DNA of 5,352 nt from Desulfobulbaceae bacterium (GCA_024763495.1 JANTFJ010000206.1:1-5352); one strand, 5' to 3'. Shown: positions 1-5,352, numbered from the stretch's first letter. Notes: a model not told the origin generated them from the letters alone. Made by a program: numbers and translations.

Positions 1-18
1 TCGCGAGCGTTGAAACGG

Positions 19-48
19 GCACATGGCGGCATCCCTGAAACGCTTACA
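19..48 (-). repeat. Partial copy of the TGTAAG-type palindromic repeat, cut by the window edge
   Basis: Read on the minus strand, these 30 bases match positions 2485-2514 at 24 of 30 sites by eye. The match includes the arm TGTAAGCGTTTCA and the block CCGCCATG. This is therefore the left end of the module seen complete at 2485-2594, and the rest of it would lie before position 1. It sits about 55 bp downstream of the response-regulator stop codon. The bases between them (49-101) show no gene and no clear terminator. Confidence 0.55.
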
Positions 49-101
49 GGCCGTGCCTTCCCAAAAGTCAAGGTGTGGTTTATTGATCGCTATCGTAGTT
101 A

Positions 102-1478
102 CTATTCCAGATTAATTTTATATTCTTTAATTTTATACAGTAAAGCCGGCAGGCTTATTTCCAGAATAACAGCTGCCCTGGTTTTATTACCCTTGGTTTC
201 CGCCAAGGCCCTGCTTATCAAATATTTTTCCAATTTTCGTGAATTTTTCTTGATTGATAAATTATCAAAATAAGAAAAGTTATCCTCTGCAATATCCTTT
301 CCCTTGTAAAGTTCAGGGGGCAGCATATCAGCCACTAGAATATCCTTTTCTTCACTTAAGGCCATGGCTCGTTCAATAACATTTTCAAGTTCCCGAACAT
401 TTCCCGGCCAATCGTAGTTCATTAGACACTGGAGACAATCCGGGGCAGTTTCCTGAATCTTCAACCCCAGCCTGTTGTTAAATTTGTCAATAAAATGGCT
501 GACCAGCAGGGGAATATCTTCCCGCCGCTGACGCAGGGGAGGGACTTCAAGGCAAAGGACATTTATCCGATAAAAAAGATCTTCTCTAAAATTCCCCTTG
601 TTCACCTCCAGGCGAAGATTTTTGGCTGTAGCCGCGATAATCCGGACATCAACCTTGATAATTTTACTATCTCCAAGGGGACGAATCTCATCCTCCTGCA
701 AAGCCCGCAGCAACTTAACCTGTAAAGCCAAAGGCAATTCGCCCATCTCATCAAGAAACAGAGTGCCACCATCCGCCTCTTCAAATAATCCCTTCTTGGG
801 GCGATAAGCATCGGTAAATGCCCCCTTAACATGACCAAAAAGTTCACTCTCGAGCAGGGTATCGGGAATACCGCCACAGTTTATGTCTATAATAGGCATT
901 TTTTTACGTATGCTATTAAAATGAATAGCCTTGGCAATCAACTCCTTGCCGGTACCTGACTCACCAGTGACCAGAACTGTGGTCTTGTAGTCAGCAATTT
1001 TACGGATAGTATTAAAAATGTCGGTCATTTTACTGCTACGGGAGACGATATGCTCAAAACTGTAGTTATTTTCAGTCGTTCTCGGTACTCCTCGCTTTTC
1101 CCTGAAAGAATTATCTTTTTCTTCCAGCTTTTCCAATGTCTGCAACACCACATCAGCAGACGAAAAAGGTTTCTCGATAAAGTCACTGGCTCCCATTTTA
1201 AAGGCCTGCCGGACAATATCCATCTCTGAATGGGAGGAAATTACAACGGCAGGCACATTGATATCTTTTTTTCGTAAATTTTCAAGTAATTTCAGCCCGT
1301 CCATAACCGGCATGGAAATATCGGTAATTATATAATTATAAATATTATTTTCCGCCAGTTCCAAGCCTTCTTTTCCATTGACGGCCTGATCGACTATATA
1401 ATTGTGGCTGGTTAAAATTGCTATCAGTTCTTCCCTGACAGCAGCATCATCATCGATCAGCAGAACTCTATTTTTCAT
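102..1478 (-). CDS. Sigma-54-dependent two-component response regulator, NtrC/PilR/AtoC type
   Basis: This encodes a cytoplasmic transcription activator that uses ATP hydrolysis to open sigma-54 RNA polymerase promoters after phosphorylation by a histidine kinase. Numbered from the ATG at 1478 (458 residues), it has three parts. The receiver domain (about 1-120) has the acidic pocket D9-D11, phosphoacceptor D53 in TDISMP, S81 and K103 in EKPF. The AAA+ domain (about 140-370) has Walker A GESGTGKE at 172-179, Walker B GTLFLDE at 238-244, arginine-finger region FREDLFYRINV at 297-307 and sensor II WPGNVREL at 357-364. A Fis-type helix-turn-helix ends the protein (about 415-453, GNKTRAAVILEIS). 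The sigma-54 contact loop reads GAFTDA (219-224) instead of GAFTGA. A TTG start three codons upstream (1487) is possible; the ATG is preferred because MKNRVLLIDDD is the usual beginning of receivers, and neither start has a clear Shine-Dalgarno sequence. It lies downstream of pilD on the same strand, so a PilR-like role is plausible. No partner kinase is in the window, and the exact family member cannot be named. Confidence 0.95.
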   Translation of the reverse strand: MKNRVLLIDDDAAVREELIAILTSHNYIVDQAVNGKEGLELAENNIYNYIITDISMPVMDGLKLLENLRKKDINVPAVVISSHSEMDIVRQAFKMGASDFIEKPFSSADVVLQTLEKLEEKDNSFREKRGVPRTTENNYSFEHIVSRSSKMTDIFNTIRKIADYKTTVLVTGESGTGKELIAKAIHFNSIRKKMPIIDINCGGIPDTLLESELFGHVKGAFTDAYRPKKGLFEEADGGTLFLDEMGELPLALQVKLLRALQEDEIRPLGDSKIIKVDVRIIAATAKNLRLEVNKGNFREDLFYRINVLCLEVPPLRQRREDIPLLVSHFIDKFNNRLGLKIQETAPDCLQCLMNYDWPGNVRELENVIERAMALSEEKDILVADMLPPELYKGKDIAEDNFSYFDNLSIKKNSRKLEKYLISRALAETKGNKTRAAVILEISLPALLYKIKEYKINLE

Positions 1479-1516
1479 GATGTTCAAGATAATTAACCCA
1501 TGTGTTAGCTGTTAGT

Positions 1517-1572
1517 CTGAACAGTTACAGGTCGGTGGTTGGGGCAGTTTTCCCCCCTGCCTGAATAGTTAC
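1517..1572. repeat. Paired GTAACT-type repeat units between pilD and the response regulator
   Basis: Two 12-base units, CTGAACAGTTAC at 1517-1528 and CTGAATAGTTAC at 1561-1572, differ at one base and lie in the same orientation 44 bp apart. Between them is a G/C-rich stretch that can pair GGCAG (1543-1547) with CTGCC (1557-1561). The second unit contains the pilD stop codon: TAA on the minus strand occupies 1569-1571. The unit resembles the arm at 5191-5203 and the arms of 4665-4820. The hairpin has no adjacent T-run on the minus strand, so it is not a convincing terminator; read-through into the regulator gene is expected. Confidence 0.6.
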
Positions 1573-2342
1573 AAAAATCTTTTTAAAAAAAGTTGAATCG
1601 ACTGATCAAAAAAAAGATAAACAACTGCTGCCCCGGCTAAAAAAGGACCATAGGGAATAACCGTCTGCCCGCCTTTTTTTTGTTCAGCCATGGCCCAGAG
1701 GCCGGCTACTATCCCGGTCACGGAACTGCCGAAAATAACAAACGGCAATGATTGCCAGCCCTGGAAAGCACCAATCATGGCCAGCAGTTTGATATCACCG
1801 CCCCCCATGCCGATTCTCCGGGTAACCAGATAATATCCGGCAGAGATGCAATAAAATACTCCGCCGCCAAGCAGGATACCCAGTCCGGAATCCGGCCAGG
1901 CCAGGTCAGGATTTAAAAAAGATAAGGCAAATCCGATAAATATTCCAGGTATACTGATAACGTCAGGAATTATCTGATGATAAAAATCAATAAAAATGAT
2001 AACCAGAAGAGCGGCACAATATATAAAAAAAATCAAAAACCGGCTGGAAATAAAAAATTTATCATAGAGAGCCAGGGACATAATCCCCATGAGTAACTCA
2101 ACAAGAGGATATTGCCAGGAAATCAGCTTGCCGCAGGATCGGCACCTTCTTTTTAAAAAAACAAAACTTAAAAGTGGAATATTATCATACCATTTTAAGC
2201 TGGTATTACACGCAGGACAGTGGGATGACGGGAACACAATGGAACCATCAGGGTCAGGCAGCCGGAGAATAACCACATTGAGAAAACTGCCGACAATAAT
2301 TCCAAATATAAAAACAGTAGAAAAACCTAAGTAAACATCCAT
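1569..2342 (-). CDS. pilD: Type IV prepilin peptidase / N-methyltransferase (peptidase family A24)
   Basis: This inner-membrane aspartic protease cuts the leader peptide of type IV pilins and type II secretion pseudopilins and, in bifunctional members, methylates the new N-terminus. At 257 residues it is of normal length and appears intact. Visible features in order are a first membrane helix with GSFLNVVILRLP (18-29), the cytoplasmic zinc-type cysteine pairs C42/C45 and C67/C70, then several hydrophobic helices. The first catalytic aspartate is D119 in IDFYHQIIPD and the second is D183 in GMGGGDIKLLA. The 64-residue spacing of the two aspartates fits the family. The cysteine pairs suggest the bifunctional form. 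Upstream, GGAGG (2361-2365 read on the minus strand) lies 18 bases from the ATG, unusually far; an in-frame TAA between them rules out a longer start. It is the first gene of a probable two-gene unit with the downstream regulator, and its stop codon lies in a repeat arm. It could equally serve a type II secretion system. Confidence 0.95.
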   Translation of the reverse strand: MDVYLGFSTVFIFGIIVGSFLNVVILRLPDPDGSIVFPSSHCPACNTSLKWYDNIPLLSFVFLKRRCRSCGKLISWQYPLVELLMGIMSLALYDKFFISSRFLIFFIYCAALLVIIFIDFYHQIIPDVISIPGIFIGFALSFLNPDLAWPDSGLGILLGGGVFYCISAGYYLVTRRIGMGGGDIKLLAMIGAFQGWQSLPFVIFGSSVTGIVAGLWAMAEQKKGGQTVIPYGPFLAGAAVVYLFFDQSIQLFLKRFL

Positions 2343-2484
2343 AAAATTTTAAAAAAATTTCCTCCAGACCCCTTGCGCCTGCAATGATATTCTGTAAGAC
2401 TAATAAATATTACAAATATCGTAAATTATTTTGTATAACGATAACGCTCAACAAAACACACCCGGACGATGACAACCCCATAAC
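2343..2484. other. AT-rich divergent intergenic stretch
   Basis: This lies between the pilD start and the first repeat and contains no open reading frame of note. It holds the distant pilD ribosome-binding site (2361-2365) and probably the pilD promoter on the minus strand. No box there is close enough to consensus to call. Runs of A/T near 2343-2360 directly precede the pilD start. Confidence 0.35.
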
Positions 2485-2594
2485 TGTAAGGGATTCAAGG
2501 ACTCCGCCATGCGCGTGCTATACGCCCTGAAATAATACATCGGTATATCACAGGGTTAAAACGCGTGCGGGGTGGTGTTCATGAAGCGCTTACA
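2485..2594 (+). repeat. Palindromic repeat module with TGTAAG-type inverted ends (complete copy)
   Basis: The ends are an imperfect inverted repeat: TGTAAGGGATTCA at 2485-2497 against TGAAGCGCTTACA at 2582-2594, pairing at 11 of 13 positions. Inside, CCCTGAAAT (2525-2533) can partly pair with ATCACAGGG (2547-2555). The segment 2542-2594 recurs inverted at 4071-4123 with 48 of 53 identical bases, and 2485-2514 recurs in part at 19-48. It is GC-richer than the surrounding AT-rich spacer. It carries no convincing coding frame and looks like a non-autonomous repeat of REP or MITE type. Confidence 0.7.
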
Positions 2595-2611
2595 ACGATC
2601 ACGAGATAACA

Positions 2612-2787
2612 GGTAACTACTCACCGGGTAACGCCTTAATTGCGCTGATCATCATTATTGTTACCGGTTACAGGATGCCGGAGGTTTTGTGATCAGGGTC
2701 GGCGCAGCATATTAGTCATACGTAAGCCTGACTGGTCGCGGCCAGGCAAGCGAGCTGGCGAGACTCCGGATCCGGTGAACGCTTACC
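2612..2787 (+). repeat. Large palindromic repeat module (copy 1) with GGTAA...TCACCGG inverted ends
   Basis: The left end GGTAACTACTCACCGG (2612-2627) pairs with the right end CCGGTGAACGCTTACC (2772-2787) at 12 of 16 positions. A second left-type arm, TTGTTACCGGTTACAGG, starts near 2659. The centre contains GTCATACGTA at 2715-2724, flanked by TCAGG (2692-2696) and CCTGA (2727-2731), which can pair. The element matches 4665-4820 in order and orientation: first arm 17 of 19 identical, then second arm, then core. It begins only 17 bp after the neighbouring 110 bp module, so the two form a composite. Its right end may supply the -35 region of the next gene. Confidence 0.7.
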
Positions 2788-2822
2788 ACTTTTTCATAAA
2801 CAGTATAATCATTATTAATGAT
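2781..2822 (+). promoter_or_regulatory. Probable sigma-70 promoter for the CheW-like gene
   Basis: A perfect -10 hexamer TATAAT lies at 2804-2809. The best -35 match is weak: CTTACC at 2782-2787, 16 bp upstream and part of the repeat's terminal arm. Overlapping the -10 end and the expected start of transcription is an inverted repeat, ATCATT-ATT-AATGAT (2808-2822), that could be an operator. An 8-base palindrome GAAGCTTC follows at 2827-2834. Together with the good ribosome-binding site at 2852-2856 this suits a gene transcribed from here, but the -35 assignment is uncertain. Confidence 0.4.
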
Positions 2823-2865
2823 AGCAGAAGCTTCCGAATATTGTAAGTTCTAGGAGAAACTAAAA

Positions 2866-4035
2866 TTGATTTTATCAATTGAGGAATCGATCCAGCGGCT
2901 GAAGGCGGAGATCATAGCCCAGGACTGGACCTTAAGCCAAAAACGAATTACTCTACTTGAGGCTTCATTTACCTGCCTTAAGCAGCGTTTTAAAACCCGC
3001 AAAGCAGCTTTCGCCATCCTTATCATGGCCGGAAGCGTCCTGGATTATATTAAAAGACGCGGGGAAAACACCCCCATAGTCACTATTGATTTTCTCAAAG
3101 AGGCCATGGCTCATATTGTAAATCTCTATGAAGACGGCAACTTTAATCCGGAACAGGAAGAAAAATTATTTCGCGGTCTCTACTCCAGATTTTCATCCCT
3201 GAAACAGCAAATTTACGAAGACAAGACAGCCGGTAATTCCGATCCAGCCCCCCGTACTTTGCCAAAATCAGTGCAAGAGCAAAAAACAACCCTTTCACCA
3301 GATGCCGTCAGCAAATTAGAAAATAAAGTTACAGCCCTGGGCCGACAATCGATAAGTCCCGCCCTGGATAAAGAAGATATAATACGACTGACGCAGGATC
3401 TGCAATCTTCGCTGGAACAGGCTGAAGACGTGGGCTCGACAATCCGTAACCTGCTTGATGATCTTATGAGTATAAGAGAAACCAGCACTATATGCTATAA
3501 CGAAGAGGCAAATCAAAATATTTCCGCCCGACAGGAAATAAAAATATGTCCAACCACGGAACTTCGCGGCCTGACAATAGGTGATGTCCATATTTATATC
3601 CGGGAAAGTTCTATTGCCTTGATCAGGCCGTTGAGCAGAAAAAAGAAAAAAGAATATCTGCACACCTGCAATATTCCCCTGAAAGACTTTAATAAATTCA
3701 TGAAAAGCCTGGCCGCGCAATTTAAGGGTCCCCTGGCTAAAATTATTGATAAAAAACTTAAAAAACTTTCCCTGCCGATTATGCTGCCCAATGGCCTTGA
3801 TCTTCCGCAGACAGTCGATGAAAACGGGACAAAACTTGTTGTGCTGTCCAACGGTCACTGGAATGGTATTTTAATTTGTACGGAAATTGACAATAAAACA
3901 AAAAACATGGTTAAATTCAAAAAGGCTGTTAATGGTGATTTTGCCGGGATAGGATATTCAGAGGATGGAGAGGAACTCTCTCTGTTAAATGTTGTCTCCC
4001 TGTTACGCAGGGAAGGTTTTATGACAATGGTGTAA
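2866..4035 (+). CDS. Unrecognised 389-residue protein with a CheW-like C-terminal region
   Basis: The start is TTG at 2866, supported by AGGAG at 2852-2856 nine bases upstream. No signal peptide or clear membrane segment is seen, so it is probably cytoplasmic. Residues 1-118 look helical and may form a compact domain (conserved-looking stretch IDFLKEAMAHIVNLYED at 74-90). Residues 119-165 are polar and low in hydrophobics. Residues about 166-205 read as an amphipathic helix or coiled coil (LTQDLQSSLEQAEDVGSTIRNLLDDL). Residues about 232-389 resemble the two beta-barrel halves of CheW and the CheA C-terminal domain: LRGLTIGDVHIYI near 233, GPLAKIIDKKLKKLSLPIMLP at 288-308, then TKLVVLSNGHWNGILICTEID at 322-342 and GIGYSEDGEELSLLNVVSLL at 361-380. 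If correct, it would be a scaffold or coupling protein in a chemosensory or pilus-control pathway. This is by-eye pattern matching without alignment; the CheW call is tentative, while the coding call is firm. It does not overlap its neighbours and is flanked by inverted repeats. Confidence 0.85.
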   Translation: MILSIEESIQRLKAEIIAQDWTLSQKRITLLEASFTCLKQRFKTRKAAFAILIMAGSVLDYIKRRGENTPIVTIDFLKEAMAHIVNLYEDGNFNPEQEEKLFRGLYSRFSSLKQQIYEDKTAGNSDPAPRTLPKSVQEQKTTLSPDAVSKLENKVTALGRQSISPALDKEDIIRLTQDLQSSLEQAEDVGSTIRNLLDDLMSIRETSTICYNEEANQNISARQEIKICPTTELRGLTIGDVHIYIRESSIALIRPLSRKKKKEYLHTCNIPLKDFNKFMKSLAAQFKGPLAKIIDKKLKKLSLPIMLPNGLDLPQTVDENGTKLVVLSNGHWNGILICTEIDNKTKNMVKFKKAVNGDFAGIGYSEDGEELSLLNVVSLLRREGFMTMV

Positions 4036-4070
4036 AAGAGGATACAGGCCTGCCGGTTAAATAATATTAA

Positions 4071-4169
4071 TGTAAACGCTCCATGAACACCACCCTGCAC
4101 GCGCTTCAACCCTGTGATATACCAAATCTCAGGGCCCACGCAAAAACAACTTCGCGTTCTCATGTACAG
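4071..4169 (-). repeat. Inverted copy of the TGTAAG-type repeat module
   Basis: Positions 4071-4123 are the reverse complement of 2542-2594 at 48 of 53 bases, and all five differences are transitions. The match continues with GCCCTGARAT (4126-4135 here, 2524-2533 there). A hairpin is visible: CCCTGTGAT (4110-4118) against ATCTCAGGG (4126-4134), 8 of 9 pairs around a 7-base loop. The outer part to about 4169 is less similar, although on the minus strand it also begins CTGTA. With 2485-2594 it brackets the CheW-like gene in head-to-head orientation. Confidence 0.65.
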
Positions 4170-4240
4170 GGGGAGACGGCTTTGAAAAAAATTGGCCCAG
4201 GCGTGAAAAAAAATTCACAAAAACAACAAAAAATATTAAC

Positions 4241-4271
4241 AGATGATCAACCGGGACATCATCTCATTTTT
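4241..4271 (+). terminator. Candidate terminator-like or leader hairpin upstream of the PilZ gene
   Basis: A perfect 7-base inverted repeat, AGATGAT (4241-4247) and ATCATCT (4258-4264), encloses a 10-base loop and is followed after two bases by TTTTT (4267-4271). The stem is AT-rich and short, so it would be a weak intrinsic terminator for the gene ending at 4035. It could instead be a leader structure, as it lies about 40 bp before the PilZ start codon. The rest of the gap 4170-4309 is A-rich and shows no further recognisable feature. Confidence 0.3.
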
Positions 4272-4309
4272 GTTCTCTGGTGGTCACCCTCTGATCCGAG
4301 GAAAATTTA

Positions 4310-4669
4310 ATGACTCAAGCAGAAAGACGTAGAAACGCCAGAGTGGAATTCAAAACAACAGTAAAGTTAAAATTCAGCGATCATCTTTATGAACATTGCG
4401 CCATTAAAAACCTTAGCGTCAAAGGCTTGTTTGTCCTGGATATCACAGATCGGCAACAAGGAGAAAAATGTGAAATCAGTCTACAGTTAACAGGCAGCAG
4501 CAGCGAACTTGTCTTGATCATGAAAGGTGTAATCGCCCGGACAACACCGGAAGGAATCGGTATTCATTTTGAGGAAATAAATTTCGACAGTTTCTATCAT
4601 TTAAAAAATATTGTTTATTACAACAGTGAAGACCCTGACACACTTGCGGAAGATTATCTTGAAGCGTAA
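4310..4669 (+). CDS. Single-domain PilZ protein, probable cyclic di-GMP receptor
   Basis: PilZ domains bind the second messenger cyclic di-GMP and pass the signal to motility, pilus or polysaccharide machinery. At 119 residues the protein is essentially one PilZ domain. Both binding motifs are present: the N-terminal arginine motif RRRNAR at 6-11 (RxxxR type) and the DxSxxG-type motif as NLSVKG (N-x-S-x-x-G) at about 39-44. A closing strand GIGIHFEEI is followed by a C-terminal helix region as in the family. GAGGA at 4298-4302, seven bases before the ATG, fixes the start. It follows the CheW-like gene on the same strand after 274 bp containing a repeat, so co-transcription is uncertain. Its stop codon TAA (4667-4669) lies in the first arm of the next repeat. 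The effector partner is unknown; the nearby prepilin peptidase makes type IV pilus control a reasonable guess. Confidence 0.92.
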   Translation: MTQAERRRNARVEFKTTVKLKFSDHLYEHCAIKNLSVKGLFVLDITDRQQGEKCEISLQLTGSSSELVLIMKGVIARTTPEGIGIHFEEINFDSFYHLKNIVYYNSEDPDTLAEDYLEA

Positions 4670-4820
4670 CTACTTACGGGGTAAGTGCCGGAACGTCGCA
4701 CCCCCTAATTGTAACTGTTTACCGGGTACCGTAGATTTCGTGCCCAGTCGGGTGCCGCGTATATGTCATACGTACACCGGGCTGGACGCGGAAAAACGCG
4801 GTGCCCGGTGAGCAGTTACG
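4665..4820 (+). repeat. Large palindromic repeat module (copy 2), overlapping the PilZ stop codon
   Basis: The first arm GTAACTACTTACGGGGTAA (4666-4684) matches 2613-2631 at 17 of 19 bases. A second arm (4711-4731, starting GTAACTGTTTACCGGG) and the right arm (4799-4819, ending GAGCAGTTAC) form a 21-base inverted repeat. It has 18 Watson-Crick matches, and the remaining three positions are compatible with G-U pairing in RNA. A nested stem in the core uses CCAG (4744-4747) and CTGG (4782-4785), with GTCATACGTA (4765-4774) between, identical to 2715-2724. The ordered similarity to 2612-2787 marks both as one family. The strong fold could also act as a transcript end or a 3' stabiliser of the PilZ mRNA. 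Confidence 0.75.
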
Positions 4821-4867
4821 GCAGTCCTTTAATTAAATAACCTTATCAATTCATAATAAATAAAATC

Positions 4868-5179
4868 ATGGCTCTACTACAACTGACTATAATTCCCATG
4901 GGAACCGCGACCCCATCAGTTTCAAGTTATATTGCCGATGTCCAACAGGCCTTAGATCTTGAAAATATAACTTACAAACTTACAGATATGGGGACAGTGC
5001 TTGAAGGCGAGGCGGAAAAACTGCTGGCTGTTGCCGCAAAATTACACGAACTGCCGTTTACAAAAGGAGTAAAGCGGGTTGTAACGCAGATTGTCATAGA
5101 TGACCGGCGGGATAAAAAAACTGTCATTGGCGACAAGATAAATTCTGTCAAAGATTTACTGTCCTCGACAAAAATATAA
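4868..5179 (+). CDS. MTH1187-family thiamine-binding protein (DUF77)
   Basis: This is a small cytoplasmic protein of a family with a ferredoxin-like fold whose members oligomerise and bind thiamine or related hydroxymethylpyrimidine compounds; the physiological role is not well defined. The 103-residue length is typical. Recognised family stretches are IIPMGTATPSVSSYIADVQQ at 8-27, YKLTDMGTVLEGE at 36-48 and GVKRVVTQIVIDDRRDK at 67-83. The ATG at 4868 gives the expected N-terminus, but no Shine-Dalgarno sequence precedes it. The upstream 48 bp are very AT-rich, with a possible -10 CATAAT at 4852-4857. No thiamine riboswitch elements are visible between the repeat and the start. It seems to be a single gene, with palindromic repeats on both sides. 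Confidence 0.9.
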   Translation: MALLQLTIIPMGTATPSVSSYIADVQQALDLENITYKLTDMGTVLEGEAEKLLAVAAKLHELPFTKGVKRVVTQIVIDDRRDKKTVIGDKINSVKDLLSSTKI

Positions 5180-5190
5180 ACTAATGTGCG

Positions 5191-5352
5191 CGTAACTATT
5201 CAGCTGCACTTCATCTGCACGTGATAAGTCTGTCTTAGGGCTCACTCAAAAATAAATTAGTATGCGAAGTTTATGCCCGTAGTATGGGTGCCAGCCTTAT
5301 CACGCACAGCTAAAGCACACGGAGTCTCACTTCGTTCGCTTACCTCTGAACA
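5191..5352 (+). repeat. GTAACTATTCAG-type repeat element, cut by the window end
   Basis: The element begins 11 bases after the thiamine-binding gene stop with CGTAACTATTCAG (5191-5203). The window ends in CTGAACA (5346-5352), which fits the start of the complementary arm CTGAAYAGTTACG. Inside is another inverted repeat: CGTGATAAGTCTG (5220-5232) against CAGCCTTATCACG (5292-5304), pairing at 12 of 13 positions around a 59-base interior. No open reading frame of note occurs. It appears to be a further member of the intergenic repeat group with a different interior from the other copies. Confidence 0.55.

Noticed and set aside
10..273. 87-codon open frame on the plus strand
   Set aside because: It runs through a repeat and then antisense to the helix-turn-helix end of the clear response-regulator gene.
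1541..1561. Intrinsic terminator after pilD
   Set aside because: The stem is only about five base pairs and no T-run follows on the minus strand.
2658..2846. 62-codon open frame on the plus strand upstream of the CheW-like gene
   Set aside because: It lies almost wholly inside the palindromic repeat 2612-2787 and continues through the promoter region; it has no ribosome-binding site and no recognisable protein features.
4083..4310. 75-codon open frame on the plus strand ending at the PilZ start
   Set aside because: It starts inside the inverted repeat, has no ribosome-binding site, and has low-complexity composition. The TAA-ATG overlap with the PilZ start looks coincidental.
4670..4867. 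Thiamine pyrophosphate riboswitch upstream of the thiamine-binding gene
   Set aside because: The expected conserved THI-box blocks such as CTGAGA are absent; the folded sequence there is the repeat module.
1..5352. CRISPR array
   Set aside because: Repeat copies are far apart, differ in orientation and sequence, and lack regular spacer lengths; no cas gene is present.

Overview
The window most resembles a Desulfobacterota-type (deltaproteobacterial) chromosome. It has moderately low GC genes, an NtrC-family regulator carrying GAFTDA rather than GAFTGA, a type IV prepilin peptidase, a PilZ protein, and GC-richer palindromic repeats in the gaps between genes. This assignment is inference from gene style, not from a marker gene.

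Layout. Positions 1-101 hold part of a repeat. On the minus strand, a prepilin peptidase gene (pilD, 2342-1569) is followed after about 90 bp by a sigma-54-dependent response regulator (1478-102). The two probably form one transcription unit tied to type IV pilus or type II secretion assembly and its control. A 523 bp divergent intergenic region (2343-2865) contains an AT-rich stretch, two adjacent palindromic elements and a likely promoter. The plus strand then carries a 389-residue protein of uncertain function whose C-terminal part looks like a divergent CheW domain (2866-4035), a 119-residue single-domain PilZ protein (4310-4669) and an MTH1187-family thiamine-binding protein (4868-5179). 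No RNA gene, CRISPR array, transposase or insertion sequence is visible.

The most notable feature is non-coding. All six gaps between genes, including the two cut by the window edges, contain pieces of related repeats whose arms follow variants of GTAACT(A/G)(T/C)TCA or TGTAAGCGNTTCA. Three kinds can be separated. A module of about 110 bp occurs at 2485-2594, again inverted at 4071-4169, and in part at 19-48. A larger module of about 156-176 bp occurs at 2612-2787 and 4665-4820. Short or partial GTAACTATTCAG-type units lie at 1517-1572 and 5191-5352. In two genes (pilD and the PilZ gene) the stop codon TAA lies inside a repeat arm. The elements look like REP/BIME- or MITE-like sequences moved by a factor encoded elsewhere, but no mobilising gene is present here.

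Functionally, the coding genes suggest surface appendages and second-messenger signalling: a prepilin peptidase, a sigma-54 activator, a c-di-GMP receptor and a chemotaxis-scaffold-like protein. The thiamine-binding protein appears unrelated to that theme.
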